In this document: positions 1-11,141 of the stretch, one piece after another | How positions within the stretch are numbered: the stretch's first letter is position 1 | Layout of the letters: the number at the start of each line of letters is the position of its first letter | NCBI GenBank assembly: GCA_025174535.1 | Contig: JALBUN010000020.1 | Location: 648,812 to 712,811, forward strand | Direction of reading: 5' to 3' | Length of the DNA: 64,000 nucleotides | Origin: Cantharellus purpuraceus | Lineage: Eukaryota; Basidiomycota; Agaricomycetes; Cantharellales; Hydnaceae | Made by a program: the position numbers and the translations under genes | Notes under the pieces: model-generated | What the model saw: the letters and a program-made list of their open reading frames with translations, nothing else | Database searches by the model: none | Told to the model about the DNA's origin: nothing

Positions 1-633
1 AACTGGTTTTCCCTGAAATGATTTTGTTTATGGTCCAAAAATTGTATATTCTCACTTCATGGCCTTAAAATATCAGCATATACATGCTGCTTTCTCTTGA
101 TTTAGGGTCATTCAAATATTCTCTATTTTTTCATATTTCTTCAGGAATTTTTCATGCAAAAATAAATCCACAAATTTATTGTCCTGCTGGGTGAAGTTTT
201 GGACCCACATGGACCCACAAAACATTGCAGATGTCAAAGTCACCAGAGTCACCTGATCTACTGACTCATTTTCAATCACATGACTCATTTCAATCTCCAA
301 CCCAATCTGATTACCACTGTTAGTAAATGCTCAATATCTTGGCAACCACAGCTCCTCCTGACTCCATTTTTGGTGGAGCCTTCAATTGAAGCTGTGCCTA
401 CCCATAGCTGTGCTGATCAGCCTGGGTAACAGAGTATTGCCTGAGTTATTTGAGTAATAGTGACTCATACTATGACTCTTACCATGACTCAGGTTATGAC
501 TCCTGCCATGACTCATATCTATTAATAGGTAGAAGGATTAGTCAGCTCCTGCAGATACAGTATATAAGGAGGCCATTTTGCCTCTGAATAAATAACCAAT
601 TCTACCCCATCATTTGCACATCAGTGTGACTAG
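1..633 (+). repeat. Partial LTR of family X, outer copy
   Basis: This is the 5' part of an LTR-like repeat also found at 634-2133, 2663-3722, 7757-9934 and 11142-12119. It carries several TGACTCA sites at 455-520, a TATATAA box at 561-567 and an AATAAA-like motif soon after. It is interrupted at 633 by a second LTR of the same family in opposite orientation and resumes for about 25 bp after 2138. Because host and insert are the same family in opposite orientation, the region forms a long fold-back with a loop of about 640 bp. Confidence 0.7.
561..567 (+). promoter_or_regulatory. TATA box of LTR family X
   Basis: TATATAA followed by AGGAGGCC, conserved in the 9228-9234 copy and, on the other strand, near 1335. 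It probably marks the U3/R boundary of the LTR. Confidence 0.5.
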
Positions 634-2133
634 TGTTTTAGAACCTGTAAAATTATGGTGTTAGGGCAAACTCTAAATCACCACAATTCCGTGAATGAAC
701 AGCTGAGAAGAATATCAAATCCTACTGCAGCACAACTCCAGAAATGATTTAATGTTTGTACTTTGGTTACAATCCGTTGTAATGGTCAATGCAGATGATA
801 TGCAGGAAGGTAATACATTTCTTAGCAGTAGGGAATGAATAAGACTTCCAGAGTCTAGAGTTCACGGACGCTTAGGGGTCCAGATATTCCAAAAAGAGGG
901 GAATGCACTTAGAGGCTAGAGGAAGTAGGTGGATGAATCCGACCGTCCAACCAGTGACACTCTGAAGCGGGTAACAGCGATGTGTGAAGTAGTCTAGCAA
1001 CTGCTTCACACGAGTTCAAGATTCTAATGCTCTGCAAAGGCAGTACACACTAGTAATTTAAACAAGAGCACTAATGGCAGGACTATTGACAGACAATCTC
1101 ACCCTGTAGATTCGTAGTCACACGAGGTAGATACTACACTCATGCCCAAAGCAGGATAATCACTACTTCGAGTGCAATCGAATACAGTTACACAACTGTA
1201 AGCAACCCTTGAACTGGACAATCAACAGTTACTGAGATATAGAGGATGACACTGTATGTCACTCTAGTCACACTGATGTGCAAATGATGGGGTAGAAATG
1301 GTTATTTATTCAGAGGCAGAATGGGCTCCTTTTATATTGTATTTACAGGAGCTGACTAATACTACTGGAAACTTCTACCTATTAATAGATGGAAACTACT
1401 GGAAGCTAGTGGAATATGTGAGAAGGGGGTGGAAGTTTCCTAGCCAATGAGCTGCTTGGATTTGCTCTGACTCATGGCATGAGTCATGGATGGAGTCATA
1501 GTATGAGTAATCACAGGAGTCATGGTATGAGTCATGGAAGGAGTCATGGTATGAGTCATGGAAGGAGTCATAGCATGAGTCATGGAAGGAGTCATAGCAT
1601 GAGTCATGGAAGGAGTCATAGCATGAGTCATGGCAGGAGTCATTGCATGAGTCACCATTACCCAAATAACTCGGTCAATACTTCGTTTCCCAGGCTGATT
1701 AGCACAGCTATGGGTAGGCACAGCTTCTATTGAACTCTCCACTGAAAATGGAGTCAGGAGGTGCAGTGGTTGCAAAGATATTGAGGATTTACTGGCAGTG
1801 GTGACCAGATTGAGTCGGAGATTAAAATGAGTCATGTGATCGAAAATGAGTCAGTAGTCCAGGTGACTCTGGCTGACTTTGGGGCTGCTGAGATCTGCGA
1901 AGGTTTGTGGGTCCATGTGGGTCCCAAAACTTCACCCAGCAGAACACTAAGTTTGTAGACTCATTTCTGCATGGAAAATTCCCAAAAAAATATGAAAAAA
2001 TAGAGAATATTTGAATGGCCCTGAATCAAGAGAAAGCAGCACATATATGCTGATATTTTAAGGCCATGAAGTGAAATTGTACAGTTTCGGGACTTTAAAC
2101 AAGATCTTTTAAGAGAAAACCAGTTCCCATACA
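634..2133 (-). mobile_element. Solo LTR, family X long form (1.5 kb)
   Basis: The element begins TGTTTTAGAACC and ends TTCCCATACA on the + strand, with TG...CA termini. It is flanked by a perfect 5-bp target duplication ACTAG (629-633 and 2134-2138). Its own transcription direction is -, judged from a TATA-like box near 1335 and a U3 rich in TGACTCA sites at 1475-1662. No internal coding region is present, so this is a solo LTR. It sits inside another family X LTR in opposite orientation. Confidence 0.8.
1475..1662. repeat. 24-bp tandem repeat of TGAGTCA sites in LTR U3
   Basis: About seven units of 24 bp, each with ATGAGTCATGG followed by a GGAGTCAT variant. Around eight perfect TGASTCA sites (the Gcn4/AP-1 bZIP core) occur in under 200 bp, upstream of the LTR TATA box. 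Short open frames through the array are artefacts of the repeat. Confidence 0.75.
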
Positions 2134-2169
2134 ACTAGAGTGACATACAGTTTCATCCTCTACAGCCCT

Positions 2170-2662
2170 CTACACCTTTGTGCAAAATGGAAAGTCAAAA
2201 CATATCCATTGCATAATTATGGGTAGAACTCATGCTATACGTTCAGATGCTTGGCTCCCAGCAAATCTCTGGGCAGAGTGTATGATAGCTACTTTCTATC
2301 TGGCATAACAAACATTTACATGTTTACTATAGGGAATGACATCACATGAAGCATTTTATGGAAAAAGACCTCGAGTTTCTCACCTGCATGAATATGAGTG
2401 CAGAGCCTTTGTGCTTATTCAGAACAAAGCAAATCCAAAGATATATCTATGATCAGAAGAACATGTGCTTGTAGGGTACTCTACAGACTCAAAAGCATAC
2501 AGGTGCTGGAACTGATGAACTCAATGGGTAATTACATCCTATAATGTTACCTTCATTGAGTCACATGATAACCTGTCAAAACTGAAGACAAACCTGCAAA
2601 TAGAGATAGGCTAGAGAAATCATGTACTTATGATGTCAGATGACTCAGAAGCTGAAGACTAT
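2170..2662 (+). pseudogene. Ty1/Copia integrase C-terminal remnant
   Basis: Translation gives the segment after the Copia integrase core: HEAFYGKRPRVSHLHEY, CRAFVLIQNKANPKIY and HVLVGYSTDSKAYRCWN. In Copia this region links integrase to reverse transcriptase (conserved there as a GKxP motif, a zinc-binding-like CRAF region and a VGYS motif). Several in-frame stops show that it is dead. The piece is cut at 2662 by a solo LTR, with target duplication ACTAT. The same reading resumes after 3727. Confidence 0.75.
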
Positions 2663-3722
2663 TGTTTTGGAACCTGTTTTAGAATCTGCAAAATTATAGT
2701 GTTAGGGCAAACTCTAAATCACCATAATTCCGTGAATGAACAGCTGAGAAGAATATCAAACCCTGCTGTAGGGCTTGTTCGGAATCATGTCAGTATACAA
2801 TATTCTGATGTATATGAGATATACATCAGGATTTCAATGATACATGAAGCCAGGGAGTTACAATTTGGATATCTTAAAAGATTTCCGATGTGTGAAATTT
2901 TCATAAATATAAACATATATTCTATATTTTAATAAACTTTAAAAGATAAGATATTTGGTTGAGATGAACATAATTATTTACATGGATATAATAGGAATGT
3001 CTGTATTAATATAATTGGTATTATATAGGGTATTTAGATATACAAATACCAGGTGGGGATTAAAGATAGTTCAAATTATGTTACAAGTATTGTATAAGAA
3101 AGAATCAATGATATTTGGATGTTCCCTCAAGGGAGTTGCCACCACTAAATGGGGAAAAAACAATTATTTTTGAGAATTATGCCAAAATATCAAAATATGT
3201 TTTAATCTAGTATATTGTGTAAAATTTGAGAATCATGTTGAAATATGAAAATAAGTTTGAATTGAAGTGTATTGTATAAAATTTGAGGAAAATAGGTTGT
3301 ACATACGTATTTGTTGTATTTCTGAACAAGCGTCTAGCACAACTCCAGAAATAATTTAATGTTTGTACTTTGGTTACAATCCTTTGTATTGGTCAATGCA
3401 GACTATATGCAGAAAAGTAATACATTTCTTAGCAGCAAGAAATGAATAAGACTTCCAGTGTCCAGAGGTGGAGTGCTGACTGTGGGAAGGTTTGTGGGCA
3501 CCTATGGGTCCACAACTGTAGCACAGCAGAATAAGAGCATTCCAGGCTGAGTTCTGAATGGAATATTCCCAAAAAAAATATGGAAAAATAGAGAATATTT
3601 GAATAAGTCCATTCCAAGTACAAGCACCATGTATATGCTGATATTTAGGAACGGAAAAGTGAAATAGAGCACATTGGTGCTGCATAAATAGAATTTGATA
3701 GGGAAAAGGTGGTTCCCATACA
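2663..3722 (-). mobile_element. Solo LTR, family X short form, TSD ACTAT
   Basis: Starts TGTTTTGGAACC and ends GGTTCCCATACA, so the termini are imperfect inverted repeats. It is flanked by ACTAT at 2658-2662 and 3723-3727, a perfect 5-bp duplication in Copia pol. It lacks the middle of the long form. A 564-bp AT-rich element is inserted at 2771-3334. Removing the LTR and one duplication rejoins the two Copia pol pieces. Confidence 0.85.
2771..3334. mobile_element. Non-autonomous TIR element (MITE-like), 564 bp
   Basis: Very AT-rich block flanked by TA on both sides (2769-2770, 3335-3336). The ends are inverted: CTTGTTCGGAAT near the left end and, reversed, CTTGTTCAGAAAT at the right. Comparison with uninterrupted family X LTRs shows an insertion at a CA/TA dinucleotide. 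No coding capacity. TA duplication with such ends suggests a Tc1/mariner-type or similar superfamily, but the superfamily is not certain. Confidence 0.6.
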
Positions 3723-3727
3723 ACTAT

Positions 3728-4222
3728 ATTGATGAAGACCAGCCACTAGAAAACAGTGATGAAATAGAATCTATGCAATCCCACAATCAAAATCATGGGA
3801 TCAAAGGGGAGGACTCATCAGTATCTGTACAAGCTCCAATGCCAACAAATCCACCACTCTGACAATCAAATCATGAAAAACAGGTGTTAGCAGCAGGTGC
3901 AGCTATGTGTGGTCTCACATACACAAGTCGACTGGACTGTGCCAGAGAGGAAATACGTACTAGTCCTATACATGCAAATACTCACCAATTGAACCCTACA
4001 CTGGAGCTAAATGAATTCCTACATGGCAACATTGATAGTGCATTGGCAACATTGGTAGTTAACAACCCACACAACCCAAAGACATGGGCTGAGGCCATGC
4101 AGTCAAAAGACAAACCCAAGTGGCAGAAAGGAATGAATAAAGAAATGGGGTCTATAAATGCTTGAAAGATATGAAAATCAGTCCCACTGTCTCTTGTGCC
4201 AAAAGAGAGAAAAATTATTAGA
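3728..4222 (+). pseudogene. Ty1/Copia linker and start of reverse transcriptase
   Basis: After an acidic linker (DEDQPLENSDEIES) the translation contains the hallmark start of Copia reverse transcriptase: NPHNPKTWAEAMQS, KPKWQKGMNKEMGSI and, after two stops, SVPLSLVPKERKIIR. The next expected block (CRWVFKIK...) is absent. At about 4222 the sequence switches to Gypsy integrase on the - strand. Its missing 3' half is most likely the piece at 14591-15402. Confidence 0.8.
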
Positions 4223-6545
4223 TGAAGCTTTATGTCAAGAGCCTTTTCTAATGTGCAGAAGAAGGAGGAGACAAACTCTGAGCCCTGATCAGATGTGACA
4301 TGCAATGGGACTCCGTGTTTAGAGAATACATGGAGAACGAACAACTTAGCTAGTGAGGTGGAGGTGATGGTGTCATATGTCGGAATGAATAGTGACTGTT
4401 TAGTGAACCTGTTGACAGTCACAAGTATGGTGTCATATCCGAGTGATGGGGGAAGCTTCTCTATGAAATCCATGGAGATGGAGTTCCATGGTTGCTCCAG
4501 GACCGGAAGTTGCTCAAGTGTTCCATAGGGTTTGTGCCTTTATGATTTTGAGTGCATACATGTGGTACAAGAGTTACAGTAGTGTTGAATGTATTCTCGC
4601 ATTTTTGGCCATACATAGTCTCGTCAGATTAACCCTTGTGTGCAATTTTGCCCAAAATGGCTGGAGATCAGGTGATCATGCAAAACTCAGAGTTGGAGAC
4701 CATTGGCATTGGGGATGTATATCTGGTTGTTGTGTTGGAGGTGTCCTTTGGGGTCAAGTGACCACTTCGGATTGGAAGGGTCATCCAAGCGTTTAACTGC
4801 AACAGGATTGGATCGGAGTGATGAGCGGATGTCGGAGTGGAGTTGGTCAATGTCCATAATGGTAACAGCTCAGAGGGTGGGAGTCATGAGGGTGGATGCT
4901 CGTAGGGATAATGCCAGCTGCTCATTAGTGAACACAGGATGAAAGTTGTGTGGGTTTACAGTGGCATAGTTGCTACTCCCCTCTTTAGGGTAGATATCCC
5001 AGCATCTAGTTAATGCATCAGGCTTTGCTCCGAGTTGACCAGGACAGAAATGGATAACAAGGTTGAACTGAGACAGGTATTTGGACCATCAGACTTGTCT
5101 CCAGGTGAGTAGTTTCATTGTGGAGAAGTATTCCAAGTTCTTGTGGTCTGTTATGATGTCCACTGGATCAGAGGGGCCTTTGAGGTAGTGTCTCCATATC
5201 CAGTAGGCTTCATATATGGAAAGGAGCTCTTTGTCATGGACATCATAGTTCAGTTCGGGGGGTGTAAATGTATGCGAGTGAAAAGCGATCAGATGGACAG
5301 GATCACAGCAAGTGCATAGTCTGAGGCATCGGTCTCTAATAGGATAGGAACGTCTGGAACCCAATGAGTCAGTATCAGAGCGGAAGTAAAGGCCTTTTTC
5401 AAGGTCTCAAAGCTCTGTCTACATTCATCAGTGAAATTCCATTGGATACCCTTCCTAGTAAGTTGGGTGAGCAGAACGGTAATATCGGAGAATGGCAGAT
5501 CCTTGCCGCAAACCCAAGGATCGGCTTCTACTTCACCCACTACTCTCCCTCAGATTATCAATTACGACACCCCGAGCTTCGACAACATCTGCTCGAATGG
5601 CCCCATCTCGCGGGGAGAGTGACCTCTTCGGTGGTTGAAAACGGGTAAGAGAACTCCCTACAATGTCTCGCCACCCTTTCTCATGTAATGCCTGTAGCTG
5701 CCTCACGATTCCACCTCCACCAACCATGGCACGGACGGTCACAGCAATGAAGTGGCAGTAGAAGTTGGCAAACCCCAGGAAGGACTGTACATCTTTGACT
5801 TTCTGCAGTTCCGGCAATTCCTGTATGGCTTTGATTTTGTCATCAGACATTGTCAGTCCTGCTGGGGAGAGGATATAGCCTAGATACTCGACTGAGTTGG
5901 AGTGGAATTCACATTTGGGCATGGGCAAAGAGGCCATGTTTTCGGAGATGTCAGAGTACTTCTCGGACATGTGTCCGATGCTCTTCTTCTACCAAAATGT
6001 CATCTAAGTAAACAAGGACAGTCACATTGAGGAGGTCAGCGAAGGTATCATTCATGAACCTCTGGAAGGTGGCTGGAGCATTGGTTAGTCCAAAGGGCAT
6101 GACACACCATTTGAAAGATCCATATCGAGTGGGGAAAGTTGTTTTCCACTCATCGTCTTCTCGGATGTGGACTAGATGGTAGGCATGTTGGAGATCAATT
6201 TTGGAATAGATCTTAGCCTTTCACGGGCTCTCAAGTAGGTATTGGTCTTTCTTGGTGATCTTGTTAAGTCCACAGAAGTCAACGCATAGATGGAGTGATC
6301 TGTCCTTTTTGTGGACAAATAGGACTGGAGCTCCATGGGGGGATAGATGAAGCCTGTGGCCAAATTCTCATCTATGAATGTTCAGAGAGCCAGTAGCTCT
6401 TTTTGTGATAGCGAGTAGATAGGGCCAAGCGGAGGGGTGGAGTTGTCATCCAACTCAATCTTGAGATTGTATAGTCGGTGTTCTGCTAGGGAGTCGGCTT
6501 TAGACTTGCTGAACATGTCAGTGAACTCATGATACTCCTTAGGAA
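4223..6545 (-). pseudogene. Ty3/Gypsy pol: reverse transcriptase, RNase H, integrase front half
   Basis: Read right to left: reverse transcriptase from about 6545 (MFSKSKADSLAEH, PPLGPIYSLSQKELLAL) through the palm with [18 protein letters not shown] and the active-site VYLDD near 6020; the LGYILSPAGLTM and FLGFANFY thumb near 5760-5890; RNase H (LLETDASDYALAVILSI, YDVHDKELLSIY, WRHYLKG, TDHKNLEYF) at 5100-5370; then integrase core DFIEKLPPSLGYDTILVTV with HGVPLHVTSDQGSEF at 4250-4473. Many stops and frameshifts are present. A non-retroelement insert of about 255 bp splits thumb from RNase H. Integrase stops at ALDIKLH near 4225; its continuation is on the + strand at 14131. Confidence 0.85.
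5486..5742. other. Foreign insert inside Gypsy pol
   Basis: Between the conserved thumb FLGFANFYCHFIA and the resuming SDITVLLTQLTRKG lies about 255 bp with no place in Gypsy pol. It is richer in CG dinucleotides than the surrounding element. It has no TIR or TG...CA ends that I can see. It may be a captured host fragment or filler from break repair. Confidence 0.45.
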
Positions 6546-6559
6546 CCATAGATAGGTCT

Positions 6560-7205
6560 GGTGGAGATGATCAGGTGGAACGGTGACGAGCCAGGACGCA
6601 TCGAGGATGCATATCGAACCACTCTGACAGTCCAACTCCGCCAGCGTCTTTTCGTATCAACTTTTAAATAGCGCCGCAACTCCCTCTCCACCTCAGTCTC
6701 TAATTCTAGCCATCGATCGTCACTCATGTTTCATCGCCATCGATCATTATCAGCCTTCTATTCACACCGATCCTTTCATCATCATTCACATGGCTTCCCA
6801 TTCTATTCCCCTCTCCAACATCACTTCTAATAATACGTCACACTGGTCTCTGGACACAGAGGACTATCAAAAATACGCCGAGCTCCACGGGCATGTTAAG
6901 CCACCTCCACGTGTCAAAATACTTCCAAAACTCTTTCAACGTCCAAGATCCCCACCATGTCTCTCTTATGCCATTGGCGATCCCATATTCTTTCACAATT
7001 CCGTTGAACCATATACATTCCTCGACATTTCACCTCTATATCGTAACACGGATAGAAGAGTCGAACGTGAGGTAGAATTTCAGTCGCCATTGCCGACCTA
7101 TCCTCCCACTTCAATCCGACTCAGGTTACATCGTGTCAGGCAAAGGGACCAAATACTCTTGGAGCGGGATACCATATGGAGACGGATCACTAAGACAATA
7201 AGGAG
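6560..7205 (+). pseudogene. 3' end of a second Ty3/Gypsy-like polyprotein
   Basis: The + strand reads through a 144-codon open frame from 6790 (YAELHGHVKPPPRVKIL, SYAIGDPIFFHNS, FQSPLPTYPPTSIRL). After a frame change it gives SGYIVSGKGTKYSWSGIP and YGDGSLRQ, then a stop. A purine-rich tract and a TGTTGTGGATG start of an LTR follow directly, the layout expected at the 3' end of a retrotransposon. I infer a Gypsy polyprotein tail from this position and not from a named domain. A small cellular orphan gene is the alternative. Confidence 0.4.
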
Positions 7206-7209
7206 TATT

Positions 7210-7756
7210 TGTTGTGGATGCTGACTGAAGTCCTCATGTGACTCAGGGTCAATTAACCTTCGGAGCCGTAGGGAAGATGGTATTGGTGGACGTTTCTATC
7301 GTTCTTTTATATGACTCACCCCTGTTTCATCTTTTAATTCATTCATACACGACTTACTCATCCTTGTTCTATTTTTGGTTCTTTTATTACTCATCACCCC
7401 CTATTCTTACAAAGATTACCCCTATCTGTCGTTTCATTTCTCCATGATTTCCCCTTTAGTAGTTCAACTTCACACGCTTCGTCAGCTGGCTTGATCAGCA
7501 TTTCTTGCATCATATGGCATCATTTGCTCCTCATATTGTGTCGTTGTGCCCTGGGGATTTGTATATAAAAGGGCGCTAGTTTTCACCTTTGGAATCAATC
7601 AACAAGTTTTCAGCCAATGCTCTAAAGTCAAAGTCCACGCTCTAAGTCTACGCTCTACACTCTACATCACAATCCATCATCTCTACACTAAGGTAAAGCA
7701 CCTTGGTTCCACGATCAGATTTCCCTCCTCCACTGAGAGGTTGCTTCTCTTGAAAC
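7210..7756 (+). mobile_element. LTR of a Gypsy-type element
   Basis: Starts TGTTGTGGATGCTGACTG after a purine-rich stretch. It contains a clear TATA box (GTATATAAAAGGG near 7560), followed by an R/U5-like stretch with repeated CTCTA motifs. It is cut at 7757 by a family X LTR before its end can be seen. Confidence 0.55.
7560..7570 (+). promoter_or_regulatory. TATA box in Gypsy-type LTR
   Basis: TATATAAAAGG followed by a C/T-rich leader with repeated GCTCTA/CGCTCTA motifs, typical of an LTR transcription start region. Confidence 0.5.
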
Positions 7757-7807
7757 TGTATGGGAACCACCTTTTCCCTATCAAATTCCATTTATGCAGC
7801 ACCAATG

Positions 7808-8548
7808 TGTTATTTGGAAGACCGGACTTCTAGGGGAGAGGGGAACAGAGGGGGAACAGAGGGGATAGGAGGAATAGGAGCACATAGGAGGCTCAGGAGG
7901 TTGAGGGGGAGGTAGGAAAGCGAAGGGAAATGGTTAGGAGGGAAGAGGAGAAGCCCCTGTAAGCTCCACAGACATCAGAACATTCTCCTATATTTCTTTT
8001 ATATTTTATTTCGTCATTTTTTCCCTATTGGCTCCACCCCCCATTTCATTTTTATCACAGGTTTCTTTCCCATGTTTCAAATGACACAGAACTTTTATCA
8101 CGAGTTATTAGCATGCATATCTTGTATAAAAAACGCCTAGATAGATATGCAATGGACTAGAGAATTTCCTCTCACCTGTTTCTGTCTGTGTGTCTGAATC
8201 TATTCGTATCTGGAATATCTCCAGAACGAACGCGTATTTCTATTAGCTTTTGCATATTCTATTAGAATATTGCATATTCAACTCGAATCTCGAATTACGA
8301 AGCCATACAATAACTGGCTATTTTTCTATTAAGCATTTACTCTCATTCGAGTCATCTGCTCCTGATCCCTGCTTAAATTGTCGATATCTAGACGAAGATC
8401 ACACCAAATCCCATCAAACTTCGTAGGAAGATACTACTCAAGTATATCTTCAATTCGACTACGCATACATCCAGCTCCCATCACTCCCTCTGTCTCTATT
8501 CGAAATCTACTCTCCACACACTCCCAGCAAGGCAAAATTTTTTCAACA
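7808..8548. mobile_element. Solo LTR, 741 bp, TSD CAATG
   Basis: Starts TGTTATTTGGAAGACC and ends TTTTTTCAACA, flanked by perfect CAATG duplications (7803-7807 and 8549-8553). Removing it restores the family X LTR across the insertion point. A TATAAAA-like box lies near 8121. No coding content. Confidence 0.85.
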
Positions 8549-9227
8549 CAATGTGCTATTCTTTGCTTTTCCATTCCTAAATATCCGCATATATTTGATG
8601 CTTGTACCTGGAATGGACTTATTCAAATATTCTTTATTTTTCCATATTTTTCCAGGAATATTCCATGCAGAACTTGGCCCAGAATCATTTATTTCTGCTG
8701 TGCTACAGTTGTGGACCCATAGGCACCCACAAACCTTCGCACAGCCGCCTCTCCCCTTTTGGACCAGGCATTTGGCCTCAATTCAAGCTCAGATGTCTCT
8801 GATCAATAAATATTCTGTAACTTAACAACCACAGCCTCTCAGGGCACTATTTTCCGTGGAGATCATCACCTGAGATGTGGCTATCCATGGCTGTCCAAAC
8901 CAGTGCAGAAAACAGGGTGGACACCCTTCTTTTTGCCTGATCAGTGCCTAGCTCAGGGATCAGATCAGCTGATGGGTGATCAAATCAGGTGATTGCCTTG
9001 GAATATTCTACCCCTTTCCATAACATTCTAGCTGTTTTCCTCTATTATTAGATAGAACTTTCCAGAACCATTATTCAGCTCCTGATCAGTGTTAGTGCTG
9101 TGATCAGATCCTGTGATTGGCTTGGAATATTCTACCCCTTTCTTCCACCTTCCACAACCTTCCAGTAGCTTCCATCTATTAATAGGTAGAATATTCCAGA
9201 AGCATTAGTCAGCCCCTGTAAATACAA

Positions 9228-9234
9228 TATATAA
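9228..9234 (+). promoter_or_regulatory. TATA box of LTR family X (+ copy)
   Basis: TATATAA followed by GGAGGCCATTCTGCCTCTG, identical in context to the box at 561-567. Confidence 0.5.
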
Positions 9235-9934
9235 GGAGGCCATTCTGCCTCTGAAAGAATAACATATCATCATATTCTACCCATCTTCTGCACACCAGTG
9301 TGACTAGGGTGACATACAGTGTCATCCTCTATCTCAGTAACTGTTGATTACCAGTTCAAGGATCTTTTACAGTTGTGTAACTGTACTTGATTGCACTCGA
9401 AGTAGTGATATTCCTGCTTTGGGCGTGAGTGTAGTATCTGCCTCACGTGACTACGAATCTACAGGGTGAGATTGTCTGTCAATAGTCCTGCCATTAGTGC
9501 TCTTGTTTAAGTAACTTGTGTGTACTGCCTTTGCAGAGCATTAGAAGCTTGAACTCGTGTGAAGCAGTTGCTAGACTACTTCACACATCGCTGTTACCCG
9601 CTTCTGAGTGCCACTGGTTGGACGGTTGGATTCATCCACCTACTTCCTTTAGCCTCTAAGTGCATTCCCCTCTTTTTGGAATATCTGGACCCCTAAGCGT
9701 CCATGAACTCTAGACTCTGGAAGTCTTATTCATTTCTTGCTGCTAAGAAACGTATTACCTTTCTGCGTATAGTCTGCATTGACCAATACAAAGGATTGTA
9801 ACCAAAGTACAAACGTTAAATCGTTTCTGGAGTTGTGCTGCAGCAGGGTTTGATATTCTTCTCAGCTGTTCATTCACGGAATTGTGGTGATTTACAGTTT
9901 GCCCTAACACCATAATTTTGCGGGTTCCAAAACA

Positions 9935-10600
9935 GGCTTACTGATGCATGATATCTCATCCTTGATGCGGGATGGGAGACCAACATAAAATTGGTGTTGG
10001 AGTGCGATGTCACCCCATTGGACTTTCAGGGCTAGCTGCTGGAAACTCACAATGTATTTTGCGATTTTGTGATTTTCCTTCATCCGAAGTTGATTGAGTT
10101 CATTCTTGGCATCAGCCTCAGGGTTGTAAGGACTGAAATTGGTCCGAAGTTCAGAGATGAAGTCGGAGTGGTCTTCTGACCATATTGGGTCATCAGAGTC
10201 ATCCATGAGTGCTGGCTTGAAGTAGTCCAGTGGATATGGTGAAGGTGACCTTGGCCCAATTGGATGTGAACGCGTCGGAGCAGTTGCAGAAATTCAACTG
10301 GCATTGCACCAAGAATGGTTGGAGCTTGCGTGGATCGGAGCCATTGAATGGGTTGGGTTCCTGAACCTTGGTCTGGGACTTAGAGGCTTGTGGGGTACGG
10401 ATGCTGCTGGCGAGCAGGGAGATGGCTTGTGCCAGATTTGGAGAGGGTGGTATCATTCTCTTCATGGACAGCCTCTATGTGGTCCATCGGTTCTTCAACA
10501 ACCTTGGGGATGGTGTCGATGCTGGGAGCGGGCACCTTGACAGTTTGTGCGCATTTGGAATTGGCGGTGGATCATGGCATTGGTAGGAGTGAGTATGGCA
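9935..10600 (-). pseudogene. Ty3/Gypsy gag, truncated
   Basis: The - strand gives a retrotransposon gag core: PNPFNGSDPRKLQPFLVQCQ, NPEADAKNELNQLRM, KIAKYIVSFQQLALKVQWG and HQFYVGLPSRIKDEISCIS. It matches the + strand gag at 12728 almost residue for residue. A small deletion removes YLKGTA before LDYFKPALM, with a frame change. The gene is cut at 9935 by the family X LTR. With the LTR/leader at 10601-11141 it mirrors the right-hand copy, forming an inverted repeat around 11142-12119. Confidence 0.8.
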
Positions 10601-11141
10601 GTTCGAATATACTGTTACACACTAGTCCAATTGGGGGTTGGAGATTGGGTCAGAGTCAACAGTCAGAGTCGGAGTGGGAATCGGGGTGCATCGTGGGGGT
10701 CAGAACGGACTTGGCTTCAGCTTGTGTGCTGCCCCCTCACTAATACCAGTGTCCAAGATTTTGGAGATGGAGTATGGCTTAGATAGTTAGGATCGGACTT
10801 AGGAACTAGGCGTGATTTGATATTCAAACTGGGGAATGAAGTCCCCAGTTGGGCAACTTAAATGCATATTTGAAATCTAATAATAATTACTCTGGTGATG
10901 GGTCTCTGAGGCTGACGGCCTTACATGAGTATGTCTGAGTCCAATGGGGACAGATGTCTGGGTTCCTATGGTGATGCTGATGCATCAATCAGAACCAGAG
11001 ATGGATGGGTGAGATTCAGCGGTGACGATTGGACAGATAATTGGAGATGTGAGGGTTTCCAAATGGAGTATAGATTTCATGTGTGCAGGGATCTGAGTGG
11101 ATTGGACAGGGATCTGGGTGTTAATGAATATAGTCATAACA
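10601..11141 (-). mobile_element. Gypsy LTR and leader, left inverted copy
   Basis: Reads leftwards from TGTTATGACTATATTC at 11141. It is the reverse complement of 12120-12700, apart from substitutions mostly at CpG. The LTR/leader boundary was not resolved and no clear primer-binding site was seen. Confidence 0.65.

Larger units (their letters stand above)
7757..9934 (+). mobile_element. LTR family X long form, + orientation, with nested solo LTR
   Basis: Begins TGTATGGGAACC and ends GGTTCCAAAACA, the inverted image of the 634-2133 copy. It is split at 7808-8548 by another solo LTR. It holds the TATATAA box at 9228-9234 and the most CpG-preserved copy of the downstream half (9300-9930). Its right end lies inside a gag gene. 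Left and right flanks (GAAAC and GGCTT) do not match, so at least one side was rearranged after insertion. Confidence 0.75.
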
